Positions 1 through 7,216 of a DNA stretch of 10,052 nucleotides are shown one piece after another; the first letter of the stretch is position 1; every line of letters begins with the position of its first letter. The DNA comes from Bacteroidota bacterium. Lineage in GTDB: Bacteria; Bacteroidota; Ignavibacteria; Tepidaquicellales; Tepidaquicellaceae. Both the position numbers and the translations under genes were made by a program. Below the pieces are notes generated by a model. That model saw only the letters and a list, made by a program, of their open reading frames with translations. It had not been told where the DNA came from and made no database searches. Location: positions 1-10,052 of the forward strand of contig JAEYVS010000098.1 in assembly GCA_023429265.1 (NCBI GenBank). The letters are read 5' to 3'.

Positions 1-658
1 CCTGGCTGGAGTTTCCGGGGCGGACAACAATCCTTGAAGTATATGAAAGTGTGGGTAAGCCGTTTGTATAGTTTGTCCAGGTATCGCCGCCATTAGTGGA
101 TTTAAGTAATCCTCTGCCATAATATGACGCACCGCTGTATGTTGCCTCACCTGTTCCGTAATAAATTATATTGGTATTATTCGGGTCGATAGTGAGCGAA
201 CCGGAGGAGAGAGAAACTTCATTAAATGTTTTTGAGACCCAGGTATTACCACCATTAGTGGATTTCCAGACACCCCCGAATGCTGCTCCAAGGTATACAG
301 TATTTGGATTTACAGGGTCTATTACGATTGTCGTAATCCTTGAAGAGATATTGCCATAATCAAAATAAGCTCCTGAGGTGGGTCCCAGGGTCACCCAGGT
401 ATTGGTATTGTCATTATAGAAGCCCTGTGATTGTCTTAGCTGCTCTCTTTGTTCATAAGCGTTTTTATATGCATTTTCCGGGATAAAATTATTAGGAAAC
501 ATCCTTTGTTCATAAAACCATCTTTCTCTGTTAAAAGAATTTCTTTTTGAAGTACTTTCCGGTGCCTCATCATATGGATTGTTTGGTATATCGAGGTCTT
601 GAGCAAATGAAACTGCAACAAATAACAGTAAAATTGGAATTGATAATAGTTTCTGCAT
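1..658 (-). CDS. Secreted Asp-box (BNR/sortilin-like) repeat protein, 5' part only
   Basis: An open frame starts at the ATG at 658-656 and runs without a stop off the left edge, giving 219 visible residues. It begins with a signal peptide (MQKLLSIPILLLFVAVSFAQ, likely cleaved before Q20), followed by a polar charged stretch (about 21-80) and then a beta-rich part opening with 'TWVTLGPTSG'. Two Asp-box motifs, KSTNGGNTW (132-140) and KSTNGGDTW (186-194), lie exactly 54 residues apart. Each is preceded by a strand such as 'IDPVNPNTVYLGAAFGGVW', as in the beta-propeller blades of sortilin/BNR glycosidase-like proteins. Such proteins in T9SS bacteria are usually exported and often end in a C-terminal sorting domain, but that end is outside the window. 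Substrate or ligand is unknown; the propeller could be adhesive rather than enzymatic. It is divergent from the protease at 744. No Shine-Dalgarno is seen. The gene call is firm; the function is not. Confidence 0.85.
   Translation of the reverse strand, partial: MQKLLSIPILLLFVAVSFAQDLDIPNNPYDEAPESTSKRNSFNRERWFYEQRMFPNNFIPENAYKNAYEQREQLRQSQGFYNDNTNTWVTLGPTSGAYFDYGNISSRITTIVIDPVNPNTVYLGAAFGGVWKSTNGGNTWVSKTFNEVSLSSGSLTIDPNNTNIIYYGTGEATYSGASYYGRGLLKSTNGGDTWTNYTNGLPTLSYTSRIVVRPGNSSQ
77..265 (-). repeat. Two copies of an Asp-box blade repeat within the BNR-like gene
   Basis: Segments 77-103 and 239-265 match at 24 of 27 bases by eye and lie 162 bp (54 codons) apart in the same frame. They encode the KSTNGGxTW Asp-box of successive propeller blades. 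This is a coding repeat, not a mobile or regulatory one. Confidence 0.7.
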
Positions 659-685
659 AATTTAGTTTGATGTAATTAAATGAAA

Positions 686-718
686 TTTTATCCCAACAAC
701 ATCTGTTAAGTTATTTTG
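686..718 (+). promoter_or_regulatory. Possible Bacteroidota-type promoter for the S8 protease gene
   Basis: A TTTA at 687-690 is followed after 20 bp by TTATTTTG at 711-718. Against the Bacteroidota primary sigma consensus (TTTG near -33, TAnnTTTG near -7) each element has one mismatch. The -7 box ends 25 bp before the ATG at 744, nearly the same distance as for the better promoter at 5688-5719. The region is AT-rich, so a chance match is quite possible. I found no convincing promoter for the divergent gene on the other strand in 659-743. Confidence 0.3.
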
Positions 719-743
719 AATAAAAATTAGAGTAAATGTAATA

Positions 744-2534
744 ATGAGAACACTTTATAAGGTTTTTTTAGTAATAATTATCACAGGGTTAGCATTTTCC
801 TTTAAGGGATTTGAATCCCCGGTAAGCTCAAAAATAAGTTATACACTTAACAGGGCTTTAAATATTATTCCTGAGTCTGAAAAAATTCTAGTCTGGGTGG
901 ATTTTAAGGACAAGGGTAGTGACGTTTCTTTAATCTCCCATCCGGATATGCTTCTTACGGAAAAGTCTATTGAGAGAAGAGGAAAAGTCAGGAATTCATC
1001 CAAATTGGCGGATATCACAGACCTGCCTGTAAATCCTGAATACATCGATGTAGTAACATCGCATGGGCTTGAGATAAGGAATGTTTCCAAATGGTTTAAC
1101 AGTGTGTCCTGTTATGCTACAAAAAGCCAGATAGAATCCTTAACGGGTGAATCTTGTATTAAGAAGATAGAGATTGTTGCCAGGTTCAAGAAAAGCAGCA
1201 CAAGTAAAGAGCTAATAATAGAGGATAATATATCAACGAAAAAATCTGTATCAAATACTCAAAATGATAATTCGTCAATTTTAAATTACGGAGCATCATT
1301 TACACAGGCTGATTTGATAAATGTACCAATGGCTCACGATAGCGGTTATACCGGTAAAAATGTACTGATAGCGGTATTTGATTCGGGCTTTGATAATTTA
1401 GGACATCCATGCTATGACTCAATCAGGGCAAGGGGACTCAGGACGCGTGATTTTGTTAACGGAGATACAAGTGTAGCTAACGATCCCGGACAGATGGGAA
1501 ATGGCAGCCACGGGACGAGGTGTTTATCATTGGTTGTTGGGTATGATCCCGGAGAGCTTATAGCCCCTGCATTTGATTCAAGAGTAATTCTTGCCAAAAC
1601 TGAAAATACGGAAAGTGAAACACCTCTTGAGGAGGATAACTGGATAGCAGCAGCCGAATGGGCAGACAGCCTTGGCGCGGATATAATATCAGCATCACTC
1701 ACATACAAAGAGATGGATCCGGGTTCCCCATATTCATATGATTATACGTGGATGAATGGAGACAGCTGCAGGATCACCATTGCGGCAGACCTGGCTGTTA
1801 ATAAAGGAATTATTGTAGTGAATTCCGCCGGTAACAGCGGTTTTGATAATGTAAATACACTGGGAGCTCCTGCAGACGGCGATAGTGTTTTTGCCATAGG
1901 TTCTATAGATGATAACGGGCAAAGGTCCAGCTTTTCATCTGTTGGTCCCACCATTGATGGCAGGCATAAGCCTGATTTTATGGCAATGGGAAGAGGAAAT
2001 CTTACGGCAGCATCCGGTTCGGGGAATACCGGTTACACTTCTTTTGGCAGCGGAACATCTTTTTCGTGTCCAATGGTGGCTGGTGTAGTTGCAATGATAC
2101 TTCAAGCTAATCCAACTCTTACGCCAATGCAGGTTAGGGATATACTAAGGCAGACCTCTTCGAATAGTTCATCTCCAAACTCTCTGATAGGGTGGGGGAC
2201 AATCAATGCCTGGAATGCGATACAGCTAGCAAGGACGACATCTGTGGATCCCATTAGCGGAAATATTCCAAGCAATTACAAGCTTGGCCAGAATGTGCCT
2301 AACCCATTTAATCCTACAACAAGCATTCCTGTGACTTTAACCAGGGGAGCAAACATTTCGATCAAGGTTTTTGACATGGCGGGCAGAGAAGCAGCTACAA
2401 TATCAAGATTTCTAAATGCAGGTGCTGCTGAGGTTCCGTTCAATGGAGCAGGTCTGTCCAGTGGAGTTTACTTTTATGCTCTGATAGTAGACGGTGCTTT
2501 CGTGGAAGCGAAAAAAATGATGTTAATGAAATAA
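744..2534 (+). CDS. Subtilisin-like S8 serine protease with T9SS sorting domain
   Basis: A 596-residue exported serine protease. An N-terminal hydrophobic signal (residues 5-20) leads into a pro-region containing the 'LLTEKSIERR' and 'LPVNPEYIDVV...SKWFN' patterns seen in FCB-group S8 peptidases. The peptidase domain spans about 180-495. Its catalytic triad can be read as Asp213 (AVFDSG), His256 (GNGSHGTRC) and Ser439 (GTSFSCP), with the oxyanion-hole Asn364 in SAGNSG, so it should be active. The His motif is HGTR rather than the usual HGTH. A C-terminal domain from about 511 begins 'YKLGQNVPNPFNPTTSI' and ends 'GVYFYALIVDGAFVEAKKMMLMK'. This is a type A T9SS sorting domain, predicting passage through the outer membrane and surface attachment or release. 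The gene is monocistronic, closed by the terminator at 2555-2582. Substrate is unknown. There is no Shine-Dalgarno, and A is at -3. Confidence 0.95.
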   Translation: MRTLYKVFLVIIITGLAFSFKGFESPVSSKISYTLNRALNIIPESEKILVWVDFKDKGSDVSLISHPDMLLTEKSIERRGKVRNSSKLADITDLPVNPEYIDVVTSHGLEIRNVSKWFNSVSCYATKSQIESLTGESCIKKIEIVARFKKSSTSKELIIEDNISTKKSVSNTQNDNSSILNYGASFTQADLINVPMAHDSGYTGKNVLIAVFDSGFDNLGHPCYDSIRARGLRTRDFVNGDTSVANDPGQMGNGSHGTRCLSLVVGYDPGELIAPAFDSRVILAKTENTESETPLEEDNWIAAAEWADSLGADIISASLTYKEMDPGSPYSYDYTWMNGDSCRITIAADLAVNKGIIVVNSAGNSGFDNVNTLGAPADGDSVFAIGSIDDNGQRSSFSSVGPTIDGRHKPDFMAMGRGNLTAASGSGNTGYTSFGSGTSFSCPMVAGVVAMILQANPTLTPMQVRDILRQTSSNSSSPNSLIGWGTINAWNAIQLARTTSVDPISGNIPSNYKLGQNVPNPFNPTTSIPVTLTRGANISIKVFDMAGREAATISRFLNAGAAEVPFNGAGLSSGVYFYALIVDGAFVEAKKMMLMK

Positions 2535-2554
2535 TTATTTTATTGAAAAATTGT

Positions 2555-2582
2555 AAAAGCCCCTAATTAAGGGGCTTTTTTT
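2555..2582. terminator. Two-way rho-independent terminator between convergent genes
   Basis: Arms 2555-2563 (AAAAGCCCC) and 2571-2579 (GGGGCTTTT) pair perfectly around a 7-base loop (2564-2570, whose outer T-A can also pair). A run of seven T at 2576-2582 follows on the plus strand, and A's precede the stem so that T's follow it on the minus strand. It lies 20 bp after the protease stop. Its T-run runs into the TAA (2583-2581) of the convergent DUF5686 gene, so it can serve both. Confidence 0.9.
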
Positions 2583-4971
2583 ATGGTCTGAATCCTTCCA
2601 GGGAAAGCACAATTTTGAAATTCTCACCGACTCTAAGGTTATTGAGCCTCCATCCGAAATCCAGCCTGAGAAGTCCCAGTATGCCGCCAATCCCAAATCC
2701 TGCTTCCTGGAAGATACCATCAGTTCCGGAGAAGCTTTTATAAAGAGCTAATTCCTTGTTTGAGTCACGGATATTCATTCTTCCCGCGTTATAAAATCCG
2801 ATCAGGTTAAATTCTTTAAGGATCGGAATATTTCCCCAGAGGTATTTACCAAAATTATTTTCGAAGTAAAGTGCGAACATTTCGTCCCCGAGAAATTCCT
2901 GGTAAGTAAGGGTCTTAAAATTTCTTGATGTATTTATCGCTCCATTGCTTGTATTAAAATATGACAGTTTCTGAAAAGGAACCTCACCTGAAAAGTATTC
3001 GGCTTCTATTCTATAGCTTGGATTAAAATAGGCTGTAAGATTTTCTGCTCCCCAAATTGAGGCATAGAATTTTCTAAACTCATACGTACTATTCATAAGA
3101 TCTTTATTCGAGTAATCCATTCCAATTCGAAGTACAGGGAATCGTGTCAATTTAACTCTTGAGATATCTCCGTCACCCCAATCGATGAACTTGAACTCAT
3201 TAGGGTCAATCCTGAGGCTAATGCCGGTTGTTCTTAAAAAGGCATCATTAATCTGTGGATTTACCTTAAAATTCTGATCACCTTTAAAGATGCTGAAATC
3301 CGTGTTTTTAAATGCAGAGGTTTGTTTTTCCTGTCTGTATTCCAGATCCACACTCAGCTGGGGGATAATGGTATAATCCAAAGCAAAATCATAACCTGTG
3401 TTATAAAAATAATCATACCTGTCTTCTTTGAAGAATAAACCTGAGATACTATTCTCAAATTCAGCTAAGCCGAAAAGGTGGTATGAAAGAATATTTAACC
3501 TATCAAAAAACCCAATTGAGAGTCTCAAGCTGCGATCTCTTAATAATCGTTTGGTGTATTCAATATCATACTTAAATTTCTCATCGGAAAATCCATATCC
3601 TGCGTAACCTTCAATATCGTCTTTTCCCAGTTCATTCCGGTATTCTGCATTGAACTGTATAAAATTTCCTTCTACACGGTTAAAATGATAGTAATTAAGT
3701 GGTTTTGAAGATAGATATTTACCAAACTTTAACTCGGTTAAGTTAAATCTAATTTCATTAGCTTTTTTCTTTTCATCCTCTTCTATGATAATATACGCGG
3801 CTTTTTCTTCACTTGTTGAGCGGATAACCTGCTTTTCTGTCCAATACAACGAATCTTTTTTAGCGTCCGGCATAACTTTGATTATGTATTCATCGAATAT
3901 ACCGGATGGAATGGGTTCATTAATATTGTACTGAGAGATTACGGAATAAATTTCACCTTCAAACTTTGCGATACCCGCAAATGAACCTTTAGCAAATATC
4001 TGTATGTCACTGGGCATCCAGAATTCATTCTTCTGGGCATCTGTATATGTTCCAAATTTCTGCTTAAAATTGGCTCTATTAATACCTCTAAGGTTAATGG
4101 CATCATTCGTGAATAGGTCAACTTTCATCAGGGCAAAAACACTGTCACTGATGTACAATTCACCATAAAATTGCGGTGATAAGTTAGACTGATTTATTAT
4201 CTGAATCTCATATATAAGAATTGAGTCTATAGAAGTAGTCCCCGTTAGCTTATACTCATAATTATCAAAAGCATTATCTGCGAGGGGTCCGGGAATTTTG
4301 ATTCGGTTAAGGTCGATAACCTCATCATAGAAATTTACTACCAATGGGAGAGCAAATCCACGGGTTATATTGGCTGTTTCCTTTTTTGCAAGAATAATTT
4401 CTTTAAACTGATCCGGTTTCTTAAAGTATCCTTTAGTTTCGGATTCAAGGATTCCGAAAATAGCCATTTTGTCAGCAGTGGAGGTATCTGTTAATTTAGC
4501 AGTAGGTGAAGGCGCATTTGAACGTAGTACGTATTTTGAATACGCATTGTATTCATAGTTCTGCATCTTTCTTTGAAATTCTTTTTTATATTGAATTGCC
4601 CGTCTTATGATCTCATAGGCAGGATCTTCTCCTGCGACAACTATTTCCTCAATAAAAATCTCCGAATGAGCAAGATGTACATCTCTTACCTCATCTGTAC
4701 CATCCACATTAATTAAAGCCGTATCTGAAAAATACCCTATATAGGAAAAAACAACCTTATGGAGACCGTCATCTACCTTAAGTATGTAATAGCCATTTTC
4801 GTCGGAGGTTGTACCTGTATTTTTATCGAGGACTTTTACCGTGGCGAAAGGAATAGGCTCTCCGGTTTTCAGATCATAGATGGTACCGGTAATGTCGCGG
4901 TCCTGACCAAAACTTGACGAGTAACTGGTGAGAAGAATTAGTATTGCAAAAATTCGAATAGGAAGATTCAT
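2581..4971 (-). CDS. DUF5686 outer-membrane protein with carboxypeptidase-regulatory-like domain
   Basis: A 796-residue protein. A signal peptide (1 to about 22, 'ILLTSYSSSFGQ') precedes a carboxypeptidase-D regulatory-like beta-sandwich at about 26-105 ('GTIYDLKTGEPIPFATVKV...TTSDENGYYILKV...SYIGY'). This domain also caps SusC/TonB-dependent proteins. The hallmark of DUF5686 follows: 'EDPAYEIIRRAIQYKK' and 'YEYNAYSKYVL' (about 115-150). From about 420 the sequence is alternating, aromatic-rich beta-strand, ending 'GGILGLLRLDFGWRL...FKIVLSLEGFRP'. This resembles a C-terminal outer-membrane barrel of the surface-antigen/Omp85 type. The family is widespread in Bacteroidota but its job is not established; it is not a peptidase despite the domain name. 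The ATG lies 5 bp after the rsmG stop, so the two are probably co-transcribed. No Shine-Dalgarno is seen. Family assignment is confident; barrel topology is inferred. Confidence 0.9.
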   Translation of the reverse strand: MNLPIRIFAILILLTSYSSSFGQDRDITGTIYDLKTGEPIPFATVKVLDKNTGTTSDENGYYILKVDDGLHKVVFSYIGYFSDTALINVDGTDEVRDVHLAHSEIFIEEIVVAGEDPAYEIIRRAIQYKKEFQRKMQNYEYNAYSKYVLRSNAPSPTAKLTDTSTADKMAIFGILESETKGYFKKPDQFKEIILAKKETANITRGFALPLVVNFYDEVIDLNRIKIPGPLADNAFDNYEYKLTGTTSIDSILIYEIQIINQSNLSPQFYGELYISDSVFALMKVDLFTNDAINLRGINRANFKQKFGTYTDAQKNEFWMPSDIQIFAKGSFAGIAKFEGEIYSVISQYNINEPIPSGIFDEYIIKVMPDAKKDSLYWTEKQVIRSTSEEKAAYIIIEEDEKKKANEIRFNLTELKFGKYLSSKPLNYYHFNRVEGNFIQFNAEYRNELGKDDIEGYAGYGFSDEKFKYDIEYTKRLLRDRSLRLSIGFFDRLNILSYHLFGLAEFENSISGLFFKEDRYDYFYNTGYDFALDYTIIPQLSVDLEYRQEKQTSAFKNTDFSIFKGDQNFKVNPQINDAFLRTTGISLRIDPNEFKFIDWGDGDISRVKLTRFPVLRIGMDYSNKDLMNSTYEFRKFYASIWGAENLTAYFNPSYRIEAEYFSGEVPFQKLSYFNTSNGAINTSRNFKTLTYQEFLGDEMFALYFENNFGKYLWGNIPILKEFNLIGFYNAGRMNIRDSNKELALYKSFSGTDGIFQEAGFGIGGILGLLRLDFGWRLNNLRVGENFKIVLSLEGFRP

Positions 4972-4976
4972 AAAGG

Positions 4977-5615
4977 TTATTTATTTATGACAACTATCTT
5001 TTTATCTTCAATATTATACTCAGAAGGGAATGAGTAATCAATAGTTTCCGTATGAATACCCGGAAAGGTGACGTTAAATGAGCCTAACTCTTTAGTAATG
5101 TCTCCGCCTTTTATGCATATCATTTTTCCTTTATCTGAAAGGAATTTGTTTGTCCATTGGTAAAGATTTTCGAGCGTAGAAACGGCTTTAGAGATTACAA
5201 CTTCGAAATTTCCATTAAAATTCGGTTTTAGGGAGATTTCCTCAGCTCTCCCGCTCAATATTACTGCGTCTAATCCCAATTTTTGAGTAATATCTTCCAG
5301 GACCATAGTTTTTTTGGTTATAGAGTCGAGTAATGTGAGACTAAGCTCCGGATACAAGATCTTTAAGGGGATGCCGGGGAATCCGCCGCCGGTGCCAACG
5401 TCAACGATACTCTCTTTGCCTGTTAAAGGATACTTAGTCAGAAAGAAAATTGAATTCAGAATATGATTTTCTATTGAGTCGGATTTACGGCTGATTAGAT
5501 TAATCTTATAATTCCATTCCAGAAGAAGAGTTTGATATTCGGAAAAAAGTTTAAGAAAGAGGTCAGTTTCTTTAATCTTCAGTTCTTCCGATAAAAATTT
5601 CTCAAGTAAATGCAT
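4977..5615 (-). CDS. rsmG: 16S rRNA (guanine-N7)-methyltransferase RsmG
   Basis: A 212-residue cytoplasmic enzyme, close to the usual length of about 207-240. RsmG methylates N7 of G527 (E. coli numbering) in the 530 loop of 16S rRNA using S-adenosylmethionine; its loss gives low-level streptomycin resistance in several bacteria. The SAM-binding motif VDVGTGGGFPGIP sits at 71-83, the acidic post-strand 'LLDSITKK' at 95-102 and 'SGRAEEI' at 121-127. The N-terminal family pattern 'YKINLISRK...HILNSI' is at 36-55. The late motif reads 'ISKAVSTLENL' (141-151), with Lys where many homologues have Arg. The ATG at 5615 gives MHLLEKFLSEEL, a normal start; an ATG slightly upstream is out of frame and stops after six codons. 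It is the first visible gene of the pair with the DUF5686 gene and faces away from the cytochrome operon. Confidence 0.95.
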   Translation of the reverse strand: MHLLEKFLSEELKIKETDLFLKLFSEYQTLLLEWNYKINLISRKSDSIENHILNSIFFLTKYPLTGKESIVDVGTGGGFPGIPLKILYPELSLTLLDSITKKTMVLEDITQKLGLDAVILSGRAEEISLKPNFNGNFEVVISKAVSTLENLYQWTNKFLSDKGKMICIKGGDITKELGSFNVTFPGIHTETIDYSFPSEYNIEDKKIVVINK

Positions 5616-5687
5616 TTACCATTTTATCGAATATAAAACTAATCTAAAATCCATATTTTTGGGGGTATTGTAAATTATTTTATTCAG

Positions 5688-5719
5688 TTTGAATTAATAA
5701 TCCATTATGCCTAATTTTG
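5688..5719 (+). promoter_or_regulatory. Bacteroidota-type promoter for the cytochrome/DsrE operon
   Basis: TTTG at 5688-5691 and TAATTTTG at 5712-5719 are separated by 20 bp. Both elements match the Bacteroidota consensus (TTTG near -33, TAnnTTTG near -7) without mismatch. Transcription would begin a few bases past 5719, giving a leader of roughly 20 bases before the ATG at 5747. It also argues against the in-frame TTG at 5717 as a start, because that codon lies inside the -7 element. The rest of 5616-5746 is AT-rich; I could not pick a clear promoter for the divergent rsmG. Confidence 0.7.
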
Positions 5720-5746
5720 GAAAACATTCATCAATCAATTACTATA

Positions 5747-6634
5747 ATGGATTCTCCCAAAAAGTTACTTACCTCCGGGCAATTAGTAACACTCATTGCC
5801 GTTTTTCTAATTGTAATAGGGATTTTATGGTTCAGGAATGAAATACCATTTTTAAGCAGCAGCGAGGATAACAGTTCAAATCTTCCTGATACCACGGCGG
5901 CATGGAGCGTTCCGGATGTAAACTCTCTCCCTGACGGCGAGGAGAAAGACATGATTCTATATGGGCGTGAGCTCCTGAACAAGACCTGTAATCTGATCGG
6001 ACCGCGTGCAACAGACTCTACTATGAGATTCGCAGGGAATAACCTTGTTTGCAGTAATTGTCATTTTGACGCGGGAACGCGATTTCAGTCTTATAACCTG
6101 GTGGGTGTTACATCACGGTATCCTCAGTACAGCGAAAGAACAAATATAACAGAAACGATTCAGGATAGATTAAACGACTGTATGACCAGGAGTCTAAATG
6201 GCAAGCCTTTACCCGAAGACAGCAGGGAAATGAAGGCAATGGTTGCGTATCTTGAATTCATAAGTAAAAATGTACCGAAAGGGTTTAAGGTGCATGGTGA
6301 GGGGATACCCGCTGCTCCGCCATTGGGGAGGGACCCAAATCCTGTAAGAGGAGGGGAGATGTTTGCCAAGTATTGCTCTACATGCCACGGAGGTTCAGGT
6401 GAGGGAGCGCAAACCGATAGTGAGATACCGGGAGTGATAAAATACCGTGTCCCGCCGCTTTGGGGTGACGACTCTTATAATGATGGAGCAGGTATGTCAA
6501 CTCAAAGTATGGCAGTACCATTTATATATCATATGATGCCTTTCGACAATAAGAACTCTCTTTCGTTGGAGGATGCATATGACATTGAAGCATTCATTAA
6601 TTCACAACCAAGACCTGTATTTAGAAAACAATAA
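5747..6634 (+). CDS. tsdA: Membrane-anchored dihaem cytochrome c, thiosulfate dehydrogenase (TsdA) family
   Basis: A 295-residue protein from the ATG at 5747. TsdA joins two thiosulfates into tetrathionate, releasing two electrons in the periplasm; some members favour the reverse reaction. One N-terminal membrane segment (about 12-28, 'LVTLIAVFLIVIGILW') appears uncleaved and would tether the enzyme. Two haem-binding motifs are visible: CSNCH (102-106) and CSTCH (210-214). Between them lies 'QDRLNDCMTRSLNG'. Its Cys145 corresponds to the unusual distal Cys ligand of the catalytic haem (Cys96 in Allochromatium vinosum TsdA). Arg131, Arg141 and Ser149 keep the spacing of that enzyme's Arg82, Arg92 and Ser100, as I recall them. 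After haem 2 comes 'YRVPPLWGDDSYNDGAGM'; Met250 is a candidate second-haem ligand. The ending 'AFINSQPRP' is also family-typical. An in-frame TTG at 5717 would add ten residues but overlaps the promoter. The gene is followed after 5 bp by the DsrE-like gene. The family is firm; reaction direction is open. Confidence 0.88.
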   Translation: MDSPKKLLTSGQLVTLIAVFLIVIGILWFRNEIPFLSSSEDNSSNLPDTTAAWSVPDVNSLPDGEEKDMILYGRELLNKTCNLIGPRATDSTMRFAGNNLVCSNCHFDAGTRFQSYNLVGVTSRYPQYSERTNITETIQDRLNDCMTRSLNGKPLPEDSREMKAMVAYLEFISKNVPKGFKVHGEGIPAAPPLGRDPNPVRGGEMFAKYCSTCHGGSGEGAQTDSEIPGVIKYRVPPLWGDDSYNDGAGMSTQSMAVPFIYHMMPFDNKNSLSLEDAYDIEAFINSQPRPVFRKQ

Positions 6635-6639
6635 ATATT

Positions 6640-7143
6640 ATGAGATTAAAACTTCTATTTGTATTTACAGTTATGTTGATATTTCTAAGAGTGGAAAGCG
6701 GGTTTTCACAGAATGAAGTGATCGAAGGAGTTACCGTTAAAAGCGGGATAAAGCTCGTTTGGGATGTTAGGACAAATCTTTGGGAAGCTGGAGTAGGCGC
6801 AGGGCTGAGATATCCTGAGTTTTGGGTGGAAAAATATAACAGCATGAATATTAACCAGTCAGATTACTCAGTGAGTATAGTGGTACATGATAATGCAGGG
6901 TACTGGGTCCTAAATGATGAGTCATACAATGCGCACACAAATACAACCTCCGGAAATCCAAATAAGGATCTTATAAACACATTAATGAAAAATGGGATCA
7001 GCATCGAGCTATGCGGAACAACAATGGCTAATAACAAGTGGACAGCCGCTAATCTATTACCCGGAATAAAGATCCTGGAAAAGGGGGCTTATGTGAGGAT
7101 TACAGACCTGCAGATGCAGGGATATGCGTATATTATGCAGTAA
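6640..7143 (+). CDS. Secreted DsrE-family protein
   Basis: A 167-residue protein with a clear signal peptide (hydrophobic 5-16, probable cleavage near 'GFSQ', about residue 23-24), giving a mature periplasmic protein of about 143 residues. The mature part follows the DsrE/DsrF-like pattern: 'VSIVVHDNAGYWVLNDESY' (strand and loop), 'NPNKDLINTLMKNGISIELCG' (helix then strand), and 'LLPGIKILEKGAYVRITDLQMQGYAYI' at the end. The single mature Cys, Cys125 in 'IELCGTT', sits where DsrE-type sulfur carriers often have their reactive Cys. Cytoplasmic DsrE proteins transfer persulfide sulfur; exported relatives are mostly uncharacterised. It starts 5 bp after the TsdA-like gene and ends before a terminator, so the two form a two-gene operon. 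A role in handling or binding reduced sulfur in the periplasm is therefore inferred, not shown. No Shine-Dalgarno is seen; A is at -3. Confidence 0.8.
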   Translation: MRLKLLFVFTVMLIFLRVESGFSQNEVIEGVTVKSGIKLVWDVRTNLWEAGVGAGLRYPEFWVEKYNSMNINQSDYSVSIVVHDNAGYWVLNDESYNAHTNTTSGNPNKDLINTLMKNGISIELCGTTMANNKWTAANLLPGIKILEKGAYVRITDLQMQGYAYIMQ

Positions 7144-7161
7144 TAAAATTTTATATAAACG

Positions 7162-7197
7162 AAAAAGCTCCTCCCGAATTAACGAGAGGAGCTTTTT
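7162..7197. terminator. Two-way rho-independent terminator between DsrE-like gene and hppA
   Basis: Perfect 12-base arms at 7162-7173 (AAAAAGCTCCTC) and 7186-7197 (GAGGAGCTTTTT) form the stem. The inner CG/CG at 7175-7176 and 7183-7184 can add two pairs past one mismatch, leaving an AATTAA loop. T's close the stem on both strands. It lies 18 bp after the DsrE-like stop and 19 bp from the hppA stop, serving both convergent units. Confidence 0.9.
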
Positions 7198-7216
7198 ATA
7201 TTTATTAAACTAAGTA

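Noticed and set aside
171..621. Short open frames on both strands at the left end
   Set aside because: They are out-of-frame shadows of the BNR-like gene, which has a signal peptide and Asp-box motifs in its own frame.
5717..5746. Upstream TTG start extending the cytochrome by ten residues
   Set aside because: It overlaps the -7 box of the best promoter in the window, lacks a ribosome-binding site, and the ATG at 5747 gives a normal membrane-anchor N-terminus.
5616..5746. Possible small RNA or riboswitch in the divergent intergenic region
   Set aside because: The region is AT-rich without a stable hairpin or a recognisable aptamer; only the plus-strand promoter is supported.
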